Below, piece by piece: positions 13,855 to 21,744 of a stretch of 36,753 bases of DNA (the stretch's first letter is position 1; every line of letters begins with the position of its first letter). Source of the stretch: DASXUX01 sp036504595 (GTDB taxonomy: Bacteria; Planctomycetota; SZUA-567; H5-PLA8); contig DASXUX010000080.1 of NCBI GenBank assembly GCA_036504595.1, positions 1 to 36,753 of the forward strand, given 5' to 3'. A program made the translations under genes and the position numbers. The notes under the pieces were generated by a model. The model was not told the origin of the DNA, ran no database searches, and was given only the letters and a program-made list of their open reading frames with translations.

Positions 13855-15396
13855 ATGTCTAGACGATCGACCTATGTGCTCCCGTTTGTGCTCGTGGCGG
13901 CTCTGGCCGCCGCCAGCCAGCCGTTGACGCTCACCACGCCCGAGCAAGAGAACAAAATGGGCGAGGATGCCTACAAGGACATCCTGAACAAGGAAGAGCT
14001 TTGCCAGAACAAAGACCTCGTCGCGCATGTAGAGCGCGTCGCCAGACGCGTCATCGCGGCTGCGCCAGACAAAGGCTTCAGCTACGAAATATCCGTGCTG
14101 GAGTCCCCCATCGTCAACGCGTTCTGCCTTCCCGGTGGAAAGATCTGCGTCTACACGGGAATTCTTCCGTACTGTCAGAACGAAGCTGGCCTGGGAACGG
14201 TCATTAGCCACGAAGTTGCGCACGCAATCTTGCGCCATGGCGGGCAGCGCATGACGCAGAACACCGTCACGGACCTGATCGGGCAAGGGTTGGGAAAGGT
14301 GCTCGAATACGAAGGCGCGTCCTCAACCACAGAGAAGATCGCGATGGGCGCGTATGGCTACGGCACGCAGCTTGGCATTCTGCTCCCCTACAGTCGCAGC
14401 CATGAAACGGAGGCCGATCTGAACGGCCTGCTCTACCTCGCCAAGGCCGGGTACGATCCGAAAGAAGCACCCGAGTTCTGGAAGCGCTTCTCCGTCCTGA
14501 AGTCCAGCACGCCGACATTCATGAGCACTCATCCGGCTCACGAGGACCGCGAGCAGCGCCTGGAGCAGAATCTGCCCAAGGCGCTCAAACTTTACGAGCA
14601 ATCGCCGAAGATCGGAGCCGGCGAGACGCTGCCGCCTGCGTACTTGACCATTCCAAAAACTGAAGTTGCCACGAAGACAAATTCGACGCAAAGCATCCAG
14701 AAAGAGGAGAAGCCGGTAGCCTCCACCGAGGCAAAGCCGAAGAAAAAGAAGAGCACGGCGCTTTCCAGCCTGCGTCTTGAAGACCTTGCGGAAGGCGAAA
14801 TTCGCAAAGGGCTGCAGGCGGCTTTGAGCAACGGGTTCAGGTCGGCAATCAAGATGCTCGGCAAGGAAGATGGGTTTCTGCTGGATGAGGCTGTGAAAGT
14901 CGTCATGCCGGAAAAGCTGGCCGAAGTCGAGAAACTGGTCCGCGCAGTCGGCAAAGGCAGCCTCGCCGATGACTTCATCAAGCAGATGAACCGTGCGGCC
15001 GAGAAAGCCGCTCCCGGCACCGCTGACATTCTGGCTCAGGCCATCGCCGGCCTTTCCCTGGACGATGCGCGCGGCATTCTCAAAGGTCGAAGCGACGAAG
15101 CCACGCAGTATTTCAAGCGCACCTGCGACAGCAACTTGCAGCAGCAGATTCTGCCCATCGTCAAGGAAGCCACCGCGTCGGTGGGCGCGACCAAGGCGTA
15201 CAAGAATCTGACGAAGAAGGCCGGCATGGCCGCCACGCTGCTGCTCGGCGACTTCGATCTGGATGCATATGTGACGCGCAAGGCGGTGGACGGCTTGTAT
15301 CTCAAAATCGCGGACGAAGAGAAACGCATCCGCGAAAACCCGGCGGGCCAGGCCAGCGATATTCTGCAGAAAGTATTTGGAGTGTTGCAGAAGTAG
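13855..15396 (+). CDS. M48 metalloprotease fused to a DUF4197 domain
   Basis: Protein of 513 aa. Signal peptide at residues 1-22. An M48-type (BepA/LoiP-like) zinc protease domain spans about 30-250: HEVAH at 119-123 gives two zinc ligands and the catalytic Glu, and E184 in HETEAD gives the third ligand; STHPAHEDR at 224-232 is also typical. No TPR repeats follow. Instead, after a Lys-rich linker (about 270-300), residues about 303-513 match DUF4197 closely: GLQAALSNG, LGKEDGFL, EKLVRAVGKGSLADDF, MNRAAEKAAP, LSLDDARGIL, DLDAYVTRKAVDGLYL, IRENPA. DUF4197 proteins are usually stand-alone secreted proteins of unknown function. The fusion suggests that DUF4197 acts in envelope protein quality control. 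Ribosome binding site GAGGA. Confidence 0.92.
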   Translation: MSRRSTYVLPFVLVAALAAASQPLTLTTPEQENKMGEDAYKDILNKEELCQNKDLVAHVERVARRVIAAAPDKGFSYEISVLESPIVNAFCLPGGKICVYTGILPYCQNEAGLGTVISHEVAHAILRHGGQRMTQNTVTDLIGQGLGKVLEYEGASSTTEKIAMGAYGYGTQLGILLPYSRSHETEADLNGLLYLAKAGYDPKEAPEFWKRFSVLKSSTPTFMSTHPAHEDREQRLEQNLPKALKLYEQSPKIGAGETLPPAYLTIPKTEVATKTNSTQSIQKEEKPVASTEAKPKKKKSTALSSLRLEDLAEGEIRKGLQAALSNGFRSAIKMLGKEDGFLLDEAVKVVMPEKLAEVEKLVRAVGKGSLADDFIKQMNRAAEKAAPGTADILAQAIAGLSLDDARGILKGRSDEATQYFKRTCDSNLQQQILPIVKEATASVGATKAYKNLTKKAGMAATLLLGDFDLDAYVTRKAVDGLYLKIADEEKRIRENPAGQASDILQKVFGVLQK

Positions 15397-15450
15397 GTGT
15401 CTGGTGGTCTGGTCGTTACGCAGTATGTATCTAAAATAGGAGATCCTTGA

Positions 15451-16458
15451 ATGAATCGCTCTACAGGTTGGATCGTTTGTTTTCTGCTATTTGCATACGC
15501 GACTCCACTGCGGGCTGGCGATGGCGACGGCTCGATTAGCTGCGACGAGACGGTCATTGATTTCGGCCGCAAGGACAGCCGCGAAGACGTGAAGCATACC
15601 TTTATGTTGCGCAACAAAGGTTCGGACACGCTGCGCATCCTGAACGTCGAGGCGCCGTGCGGCTGCACTGTGGCTGCTCTGCCGCGGCAAAGTATCGAAC
15701 CTAACGAAGAACTGGGCCTGCTCGTCACCTTCCGGCTCGCCGGGCGCAGCGGACCGCAGCAGAAGAGCATCTTCGTGGACTCCAACGCGCGTAACCGGAA
15801 GCGCCTGGAACTGGTGATGCAGGGCTACGCCGTCTCCCGCGTGGCGATCGCGCCGCCCAGCGTCTTCTTTGGCCGCGCGCCAAGCGGCAAGCCGATGACG
15901 GACACGGTCACGATCACCGCGGGAAACGGGATTACCTTTGACGTGACGGGAGTCAAGAGCGACCAGAAGTCCTTCACGCCATCGTTTGAGGTGCTCGAAC
16001 CCGGCGTGAAGTTCAAGCTCGTCGTAGCCTTCGACGGCCAGCAGAAGCCTGGCGTCGTTCAAGGAACCATCGACGTGCAGACGACCAGCAAAGAATATCC
16101 GATTCTGCACGTGCCCGTCACGGCCCACGTCGTTGGAGAACTCAATCTGTTCCCGACCGAACTTCTTCTGGAATCAGGCAGCGAACCGGTGACCAAACCC
16201 GTATTCGTAACCGGCGGAATTGTTTTGAAGTTCAAGATCCTGGACGTGAGCGCGCCGTTCCTGAAGTCAGCGCCTCCGATCCTGCGTTTTGGCGAAGACG
16301 GCTACCGAATCGTGCTGAAGGGACTGGTCCCATCAGCGGACCTGGATGGCCAGAAGCTCACGATCACCACGGATGCCCCGACGATGAAGGAACTGATCGT
16401 CCCGATTCGAATCGTTGCGCCGTCTGACCGCGCCCCCACCGGGAAGTCCGGCCGATGA
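15451..16458 (+). CDS. DUF1573 secreted protein
   Basis: Protein of 335 aa with a signal peptide (about 1-22). The DUF1573 core is visible at about 35-125: VIDFGRKDSREDVKHTFMLR, NKGSDTLRI, and the signature APCGCTVA with C70 and C72. At least one more Ig/ASPM-like beta domain follows (about 130-235) and a third C-terminal beta domain (about 236-325). The TGA stop overlaps the ATG of the rhodanese gene (ATGA at 16455-16458), showing translational coupling. AGGAG ribosome binding site. Role unknown; the CGC motif and the redox-type neighbours suggest thiol or sulfur chemistry at the membrane. Confidence 0.88.
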   Translation: MNRSTGWIVCFLLFAYATPLRAGDGDGSISCDETVIDFGRKDSREDVKHTFMLRNKGSDTLRILNVEAPCGCTVAALPRQSIEPNEELGLLVTFRLAGRSGPQQKSIFVDSNARNRKRLELVMQGYAVSRVAIAPPSVFFGRAPSGKPMTDTVTITAGNGITFDVTGVKSDQKSFTPSFEVLEPGVKFKLVVAFDGQQKPGVVQGTIDVQTTSKEYPILHVPVTAHVVGELNLFPTELLLESGSEPVTKPVFVTGGIVLKFKILDVSAPFLKSAPPILRFGEDGYRIVLKGLVPSADLDGQKLTITTDAPTMKELIVPIRIVAPSDRAPTGKSGR

Positions 16459-16955
16459 CAACCCCCGGCCGGTTCTTCCGACAAGGCTTCGGCTGGCGCG
16501 TCGGCGCCATCGTTCTGCTGTCGGCGATCTGCGGCACCGTCGCAAATGCGGTCGGCCCGCGCCGGATTCCGTGGACGTATCCCTGGAGCCACGACCTGGA
16601 GCTGCGGGCGGCCAAGCATGGCGTTACGCTGGTCAGTTTGCAGGATGTGAGCGGCTACCTGAAAGCCGGCACGCATCTGATCCTGGATGCTCGGCCCAAA
16701 GCCGAGTTCAAGGCTGGGCACCTGCCCGAAGCCTTCAGTGTTCCCCAAACAGACGGCGTGAAGGCGTTGGGCGAAATCCAGGCGTTGCTCACGCCGACCC
16801 AACCGATCGCGGTCTACTGCAACAACCGCGATTGCGACGAAGGCCTGCTGCTGTGCGTGCTGCTCCATCAACAGGGCTTCAAAGGCGCCGTGTTGATGCT
16901 GGAAGGATTTCAGAGGTGGTCCGCGGAAGGTCTGGCGGTGGAGCGTGGACTATGA
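16455..16955 (+). CDS. Membrane-anchored rhodanese-like protein
   Basis: Protein of 166 aa. N-terminal TM or uncleaved signal (about 14-33), then a periplasmic rhodanese domain (about 58-165): LILDARPKAEFKAGHLPEAF, IAVYCNNRDCDEGLLLCVLL, and the closing GFKGAVLMLEGFQRW. The likely catalytic cysteine is C122 (VYC), with a second conserved Cys at 127. Starts and ends with ATGA overlaps to its neighbours, so it is the middle gene of a coupled three-gene operon. Probable role: sulfane-sulfur transfer or thiol sensing outside the cytoplasmic membrane. Confidence 0.9.
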   Translation: MTTPGRFFRQGFGWRVGAIVLLSAICGTVANAVGPRRIPWTYPWSHDLELRAAKHGVTLVSLQDVSGYLKAGTHLILDARPKAEFKAGHLPEAFSVPQTDGVKALGEIQALLTPTQPIAVYCNNRDCDEGLLLCVLLHQQGFKGAVLMLEGFQRWSAEGLAVERGL

Positions 16956-17410
16956 ACACTCGCTGGGTCTGGTGGCTGGAATTACTCGCGCGAGTCGGCC
17001 TCGCTGCGTTCTTCCTGTTCGCAGGCATAACCAAAGTCGTTTCTCCGGAAGATTTCGCGCGCTCCATTTACCAGTTTCGAATTCTGCCGGACGTATTGAT
17101 CAACCCCCTGGCCGTTGTACTGCCCTGGGTCGAATGCGTTGCGGGCATCTGCCTGTTGGTCCCGCGCTGGCAAGACGCTGCGGCGGCGCTGGTCGCCTTA
17201 ATGTCTTTAGTGTTTGCCGTCGCGGTAGTTAGCCTGCTCTGGCGCGGAATAAGAGTCTCCTGCGGATGCTTTGGCGGGCTCAGCCAGAGCCCCGCGAATT
17301 GGGGACATGTTGCTTTCGATGCTAGCCTCGCCATCGTAGCAATTTGGACATGGTGGCGGGGCGTGTATCGGCATCCGGGCGCACCAGATTTAGGCTTGAC
17401 TCGGGAATAA
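16952..17410 (+). CDS. MauE/DoxX-family redox-associated membrane protein
   Basis: Protein of 152 aa with four TM helices (about 9-29, 47-69, 76-97, 118-136). The helix-1 segment RVGLAAFFLFAGITKVVSPEDFARSI is of DoxX/MauE type, and the loop before helix 4 has the MauE-like motif SCGCFGG with C104 and C106. A Glu in helix 2 (PWVECVAG) is also typical. MauE and related proteins handle electrons or disulfides for periplasmic partners. Coupled by ATGA to the rhodanese gene; a longer reading from upstream in the same frame is ruled out by the operon geometry. Confidence 0.88.
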   Translation: MNTRWVWWLELLARVGLAAFFLFAGITKVVSPEDFARSIYQFRILPDVLINPLAVVLPWVECVAGICLLVPRWQDAAAALVALMSLVFAVAVVSLLWRGIRVSCGCFGGLSQSPANWGHVAFDASLAIVAIWTWWRGVYRHPGAPDLGLTRE

Positions 17411-17422
17411 ACATGATATGGT
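17396..17422 (+). promoter_or_regulatory. Possible promoter of the 23-aa-repeat gene
   Basis: TTGACT (17396-17401) and TATGGT (17417-17422) with a 15-nt spacer lie about 85 nt before the next gene, in an AT-richer stretch. Only weak evidence; the -10 is one base from common variants and the spacer is short. Confidence 0.25.
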
Positions 17423-17505
17423 ACGCGCTTGAGAGTATGAGTTGTTCGAGCAGTTCGCAACCTGTTCATGGGGCTTAACTGGGGGAGAGGGAGGAGGGTG
17501 TCGTG

Positions 17506-18456
17506 ATGAAGTCAGCAGCAATGTTGTTCAGCGTGGTGTGCCTGTGTGGGGTCGCCTTGGCGGCTGATGTTACGCCGGATGAGGTGCCGTTCGTTGAGGG
17601 GCAGATGCCGCCAGCGGGCCGCCCGAACGAGGGCTGGGTGCTGGTTCGCAGGCCGGCCACCTACAAATGCGTGACGGAGCAGGTCGAAGTCAGCCCGGCT
17701 GCCAGCTACATGGAAATTGTGCCGGCGAAGTTCGAGAGCAAGCAAGAGCAGGTGATGGTCTGCCCCGAGACAAAGGTCGCGCGCTGCGTTCCAGCAACCT
17801 TCAAGTGCGAAAAGTTCCAGCAGGTGACGCGGGAAGAGTCCTTTAAGTACGAGATCATTCCGGCGAAGTTCGAAGAAGTCGAGCAGGAAGTTGTTGTGAC
17901 GCCGGCTCACGAAGAACTGCGCCTGGTTCCGGCCCAGTACAAGACCACGACCGAACAGGTCGAAGTCTCTGCGGCTCGCACCTACTGGAAGAAACAGAAA
18001 GACGACAGCTACTGCCTCTGCGAAGTTCCGGCCAAGTTCGTCACCGTAACCAAGCGCGTTGTCGAGAAAGAAGCCACGAGTGAAAAAGTGACCGTTCCGG
18101 CCTGCACCAAGCGCGTGAAGGTCTGCAAGAAGGTCGCCGATGCCGAAGTGAAGAAGATCCCGATTTCCGGCGAAACCTGCACGATGGAACGCACGGTCGT
18201 CGATCAGCCCGCCACGGTCGCCTACGACACCATTCCGGCCAAGTACGAAACGATTTGCAAGCAGGTGCAGGTCGAACCGGAATCCAAGCGCAAAGTCGAG
18301 ATGCCCGCCAAGTTCGAAACGATCAGCCGGCAGGTGCTCGACAAGCCCGCCACGATGGTCTGGCGCAAGATCAAATGCGATTGCGGCGACATCGTCAAGA
18401 AGTATAAGGAAGTCCCGGGCACGGACGAAGCCAGCCTGCTGAAGACGCTTCGTTAA
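17506..18456 (+). CDS. Secreted protein of about ten 23-residue repeats with many Cys
   Basis: Protein of 316 aa. ATG at 17506 lies 7 nt after GAGGAGGG; a GTG at 17503 is too close. Signal peptide about 1-20. From about residue 48 the chain is a run of near-regular 23-residue units of the form (V/I/M)PAKFExxxxQVxVxPAxxxxxx, for example VPAKFESKQEQVMVCPE, IPAKFEEVEQEVVVTPA, IPAKYETICKQVQVEPE and MPAKFETISRQVLDKPA. At least ten units are seen; two central ones are degenerate or carry an insertion with CLC. Many units hold Cys, giving scope for disulfides or cross-links. Similar VPAxYETVTEQVLVKPA repeats occur in surface or OmpA-linked proteins of Gram-negative bacteria. Here there is no OmpA or anchor domain; the protein ends CDCGDIVKKYKEVPG. 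Probably a cell-surface or periplasmic structural protein. Confidence 0.85.
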   Translation: MKSAAMLFSVVCLCGVALAADVTPDEVPFVEGQMPPAGRPNEGWVLVRRPATYKCVTEQVEVSPAASYMEIVPAKFESKQEQVMVCPETKVARCVPATFKCEKFQQVTREESFKYEIIPAKFEEVEQEVVVTPAHEELRLVPAQYKTTTEQVEVSAARTYWKKQKDDSYCLCEVPAKFVTVTKRVVEKEATSEKVTVPACTKRVKVCKKVADAEVKKIPISGETCTMERTVVDQPATVAYDTIPAKYETICKQVQVEPESKRKVEMPAKFETISRQVLDKPATMVWRKIKCDCGDIVKKYKEVPGTDEASLLKTLR

Positions 18457-18479
18457 GCTTTGAGTCATCCGGCAATCCC

Positions 18480-18508
18480 TGGCGCGCCATGAGTGTTATG
18501 GCGCGCCA
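18480..18508 (+). terminator. Perfect 11-bp hairpin after the repeat-protein gene
   Basis: TGGCGCGCCAT (18480-18490) and ATGGCGCGCCA (18498-18508) pair perfectly around a 7-nt loop. There is no clear T tract after it (GTTCATGTGTGTG). It may be a terminator or attenuator between the genes ending at 18456 and starting at 18541. Confidence 0.5.
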
Positions 18509-18540
18509 GTTCATGTGTGTGCAACACGAAAGGAAAAAAG

Positions 18541-19386
18541 ATGACCCGATTCAGTCACTGCCGTCTCTTTGCGGCATCGTTTATCGCTCTGATCTGTATC
18601 GCTCTGCATGCCGAAACCCCGATGCGGGTGCAGTCCTCAGAGGGAACCGCGGCCGGCGCGAAAGCCATCGTGAAGACCTACCGGGAGATCCCCAAAGGCG
18701 TCGTTTTGGAAGGCGTGGCCGAGGGCATCGATGCGCTGACCGAAGTTGATTACGATAAAGAGAAAGACGAGTTCATCATCAACAACAAGATGCGCTACAA
18801 GAATCCACTGTCGCGCAAAGAGTGGGTACAGGTCTACAAGGCTGTGCAAAAAGACGATCGCATGGGCGTAACGCTGCTTGACGGCGAACCGCACGTGTAC
18901 GGACCGCTGAGTTCGTCCTCAAGCATCGTCAAGTCCATGGTCGAGACCGACCGGATGCTCGGCGGGATCATCTATGGCATCGAGCGCCTGCTGGAAGGCG
19001 TGAAACTGCCGGGCGACTACAAGCCCAAACGTGCCACCGACCGGAAGATCGCCGTGGTCGCCTTCGCGCGGTTCACGGACTTCGCATTCGAGAAGGTCGG
19101 GGAGAAGTATCAGTTGGGTTCTTGCCTGCTGGACGTTCAGTTGATCCCGTTGTCTGAGCAGAAGACCCAGACCGGTGGACACCTTCCTGATAACGAAAAG
19201 ATGAAAGAGTACGTCATGGAGGATTCGGACCGGGAGAACATCGATCACATTCGCAAGTTCCAGCCGGAATACCTGAAGATGCCCGACATCGCCAAATCCG
19301 CCGCTGCCGGCGAAGCCGCCGCGTTCGCGCGCTTTGTTCGCGATTCCAAGGTGAAAGATGCGGCGCTGCTGAAGTCCATGAACTGA
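18541..19386 (+). CDS. Secreted protein of unknown function
   Basis: Protein of 281 aa; ATG at 18541 after AAAGGA. Signal peptide about 1-24 (FIALICIALHAE). No family is recognised. The mature chain is mixed alpha/beta with segments EGVAEGIDALTEVDYDKEKDEF, DGEPHVYGPLSSSS, VETDRMLGGIIYGIERLL and a Lys/Asp-rich end. The repeated LEGV...EGIDALTEV style suggests a caspase-like or OmpA-unrelated planctomycete-specific protein, but nothing decides. Followed by a strong rho-independent terminator. Confidence 0.75.
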   Translation: MTRFSHCRLFAASFIALICIALHAETPMRVQSSEGTAAGAKAIVKTYREIPKGVVLEGVAEGIDALTEVDYDKEKDEFIINNKMRYKNPLSRKEWVQVYKAVQKDDRMGVTLLDGEPHVYGPLSSSSSIVKSMVETDRMLGGIIYGIERLLEGVKLPGDYKPKRATDRKIAVVAFARFTDFAFEKVGEKYQLGSCLLDVQLIPLSEQKTQTGGHLPDNEKMKEYVMEDSDRENIDHIRKFQPEYLKMPDIAKSAAAGEAAAFARFVRDSKVKDAALLKSMN

Positions 19387-19410
19387 ACGGCGAGTGATTT
19401 CAGAAACGTT

Positions 19411-19446
19411 AACCGCCCCGCGAAGTTGCGGGGCGGTTTTCTTTTG
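19411..19446 (+). terminator. Rho-independent terminator
   Basis: AACCGCCCCGC (19411-19421) pairs with GCGGGGCGGTT (19428-19438) around a 6-nt loop, followed by TTCTTTTG. It ends the transcript of the gene at 18541-19386. Confidence 0.9.
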
Positions 19447-19529
19447 TCGCGTCCGATAATTCTCTGCACAGTGCGGCCCCGGCGTGACGATACCAAATCG
19501 TTCGCTTTCGCGACCTGGAGCCGCAGACG

Positions 19530-20708
19530 ATGAAACCACGCCCAATCCCGTTGGCCGCTGTCGTTGCCGTTCTGCTCTGCGGCGTTTCTGCTGCCGCAAG
19601 CACGCCGCCGGAGCTCCGCGACGTGCTGCTCAAGTCCGCCGTCCGTATCCGCTATGAACGCGGTGAAGGCAATGCGATTATCACCGGCCACGGAACAGCC
19701 TTTGGCGTGGACCTGCGCCAGTATGGCTATGCGGGACGGCGTTGTTTGCTGAGCGCCGCTCACAACGTCCTGGATGACTCAAAGAAACCGTACGCGGACT
19801 TGAAAGTTGAAATCCAGGAAGGAACGCGCTCGTGGTGGTCGCAGTCCACGGTGCTGGCGTACGATGGCGATCTGGACATCTGCCTCGTCCAGGCCGGCGA
19901 CGACCTTCCCTGTCTCTTGCGGCTTGCGCCGGCGGATGCCAGCATCGGCAGCCCGGTGCTTCTGGCGGGTTCTCCGCGGGGAGTGCCTGTGGCTCTGTTT
20001 GAAGGAATCCTGACGAAGCGCTTCGAGCGTGGAAGCGCCCGGTCGGCGGCTCAAGTGGCCTTTGATCACGGCGACAGTGGCGGGCCGATCGTCGCCGTGC
20101 CTTCCGGTGAAGTCCTGGGCGTGGCCGTCGCCGGCGTGCCGAAGGATGGCGATCTCGATCACAACATCGGGCTTTTTGTACCGCTGGCGGCAGTGACTGC
20201 CTTCCTTGAAGAGCACCGGCGCGGAGCCCCCCTGGATACCCCGCAAATTGCGCGGGTTGTGCCAGCCGTGGTAGCGCCGGCCTCTGTGCCGGCCGAGAAA
20301 ATACTAGTTGCCGCTTCCGCCGCGAAGCCGGTGACTGCGCCCGCAGCGCCCGCCCTGTTGCCGGAGAGCACGCCTCGTCCAGCACAAGCCCCAAAGGTGA
20401 CGCTGTCCGCGCCGGAGATCGTCGCCATTGCGCCTGTCAACCGTGCTGAGATTCCCGTGCCGGCTCCGCAGCCCAAAGCTGCGCCGGCCCTGGCCGCGCA
20501 GTTCCTTCCGCCGCCGCCGCCCGCACAGCCGGCGGAGCAAAGTTCAGGAACGCATGTGGTTCAGTCGGGCGAGAACCTGACACGTATCGCGCGGCAGTAC
20601 AATGTCACGTTGGTTCAATTGGTCGCGGTCAACAAGCTCAGCGACGTCAATCGCGTGCTGATCGGCCAGAAGCTCGTTATCCCCGACAGTGCGAATTCAA
20701 GGAACTGA
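19530..20708 (+). CDS. Trypsin-like serine protease with C-terminal LysM domain
   Basis: Protein of 392 aa. Signal peptide about 1-23. A chymotrypsin/HtrA-like protease domain spans about 28-228 with the triad H78 (LLSAAHNV), D116 (DGDLDICLV) and S183 (HGDSGGPI). No PDZ domain follows. A Pro/Ala-rich linker (about 230-337) leads to one LysM domain (about 340-386: THVVQSGENLTRIARQYNVT, then NKLSDVNRVLIGQKLVIP). LysM binds peptidoglycan, so the protease is likely held in the periplasm at the wall. Part of the linker is encoded by a palindromic repeat-like sequence (20276-20293). GGAG ribosome binding site. Confidence 0.9.
   Translation: MKPRPIPLAAVVAVLLCGVSAAASTPPELRDVLLKSAVRIRYERGEGNAIITGHGTAFGVDLRQYGYAGRRCLLSAAHNVLDDSKKPYADLKVEIQEGTRSWWSQSTVLAYDGDLDICLVQAGDDLPCLLRLAPADASIGSPVLLAGSPRGVPVALFEGILTKRFERGSARSAAQVAFDHGDSGGPIVAVPSGEVLGVAVAGVPKDGDLDHNIGLFVPLAAVTAFLEEHRRGAPLDTPQIARVVPAVVAPASVPAEKILVAASAAKPVTAPAAPALLPESTPRPAQAPKVTLSAPEIVAIAPVNRAEIPVPAPQPKAAPALAAQFLPPPPPAQPAEQSSGTHVVQSGENLTRIARQYNVTLVQLVAVNKLSDVNRVLIGQKLVIPDSANSRN
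20276..20293. repeat. Palindromic repeat-like segment in the protease linker
   Basis: GCCGGC (20276-20281) and GCCGGC (20288-20293) surround CTCTGT. This resembles the palindrome in the GH52 gene and lies in the variable Pro/Ala linker, a place where insertions cost little. Could also be chance in GC-rich low-complexity sequence. Confidence 0.35.
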
Positions 20709-20736
20709 ACGTGATGAGGACGCCCTCTGCCGGACG

Positions 20737-21720
20737 TCACTCGACCTGCAACTTACAGTGATAGAACGTCAGCGCGTTTTTCCAGAACACGCGATCCAGA
20801 GCGCTCGCCCCTTTGGACCCGACGTACTGAAGCGCGAGATTCTGTACGACATCCAGTGAAGCGTAGAGTTCGCTGACAGGCCAGTTGCTTCCATAGATGA
20901 GCCGTTCTTCGCCAAAGCTGCTCCAGACGACATCCAGCGCCTTCTCGTAGAACGAGACATCGGTCGGGGTACTCCCGTCTTTCCGGCCTGCGCCATCAAC
21001 AACGCTGGAGAGTTTGCAGTAGACATTCCCTCGCGCAGCGGCCTCTGCAATCCCGCGTCGCCACGCATCGGGCGGTTCTTTGCCGTCGATGCGCACGTTT
21101 CCTATGTGATCGATGACGATCCGAAGATCCGGAAGCTCTTTCGCGATTCGTGTGACCCCAGAAAGCATGGTTGGGCCAAGATTGATGTCCAGTTCCAGCC
21201 CGTGTTGGGCGAGCAGTCTCAGGTGCGGCCAAAACTCCGCACTGCTGAGTGCCTGCTTGAGGAAGGGATCGCGAAGACGAATACCCGAGAAATGCTTGTT
21301 CTTTGAAAACCGTCGGAGCAGCCCGGGAAATTCCGGCGAACCCACAGGCAGATTTCCAACGAAGCCGATGAGAAGCGAGTTCTTGTCAGCCAAGTCCAGA
21401 ATCCATTGGTTGTCTTCGACCCACTCGCTGGCCTCCACGACGACCGTGGCGTCGGCGTGGCGCGTCACCGACTGCGAGCGATACAGCTCCGGCAAAACAG
21501 TCCGGTACAGCTTCGGAATATCCTTTGGGGGCCACGGCACGCCCTGTGCGCGCGAGGGATCGTAAAAATGCGTATGCGTGTCGATGAAATGTGCTGGCCG
21601 AGGCGCGGTGCTGCTGTGGCGGCTATCCGTTTCATTGCACCCCACGGCGAGTAGCACGCCTGCCGCCGCGCCTCCCGCGCGGCCCAGAAAGGCGCGCCGT
21701 CCCATCGCCGTCCGGTTCAT
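20737..21720 (-). CDS. Tat-exported lipoprotein, amidohydrolase_2 family (lactonase-like)
   Basis: Protein of 327 aa. Twin-arginine signal (GRRAFLGRAGG, R8-R9) ending in a lipobox LAVGC with C28, so it is probably a lipoprotein exported folded. The rest is a TIM-barrel metal hydrolase of PF04909 type: HxH motif DTHTHFYD (H49, H51), FSGIRLRDPFL, VIDHIGN with H205, and LIYGSNWPVS near the end. The usual Asp of the GSDWP motif is Asn here (N279). Relatives include 2-pyrone-4,6-dicarboxylate and sugar-lactone hydrolases; with the polysaccharide genes next door, a sugar lactone is possible. It lies 24 nt after the end of the DUF6067 gene on the same strand, so the two probably form an operon. GGAGG ribosome binding site. 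Confidence 0.88.
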   Translation of the reverse strand: MNRTAMGRRAFLGRAGGAAAGVLLAVGCNETDSRHSSTAPRPAHFIDTHTHFYDPSRAQGVPWPPKDIPKLYRTVLPELYRSQSVTRHADATVVVEASEWVEDNQWILDLADKNSLLIGFVGNLPVGSPEFPGLLRRFSKNKHFSGIRLRDPFLKQALSSAEFWPHLRLLAQHGLELDINLGPTMLSGVTRIAKELPDLRIVIDHIGNVRIDGKEPPDAWRRGIAEAAARGNVYCKLSSVVDGAGRKDGSTPTDVSFYEKALDVVWSSFGEERLIYGSNWPVSELYASLDVVQNLALQYVGSKGASALDRVFWKNALTFYHCKLQVE

Positions 21721-21744
21721 ACATCCTCCGCTGCGTCTTCCGGG

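Noticed and set aside
15397..15450. GGTCTGG-like repeats as another heptad array
   Set aside because: Only two or three imperfect units and no inverted partner.
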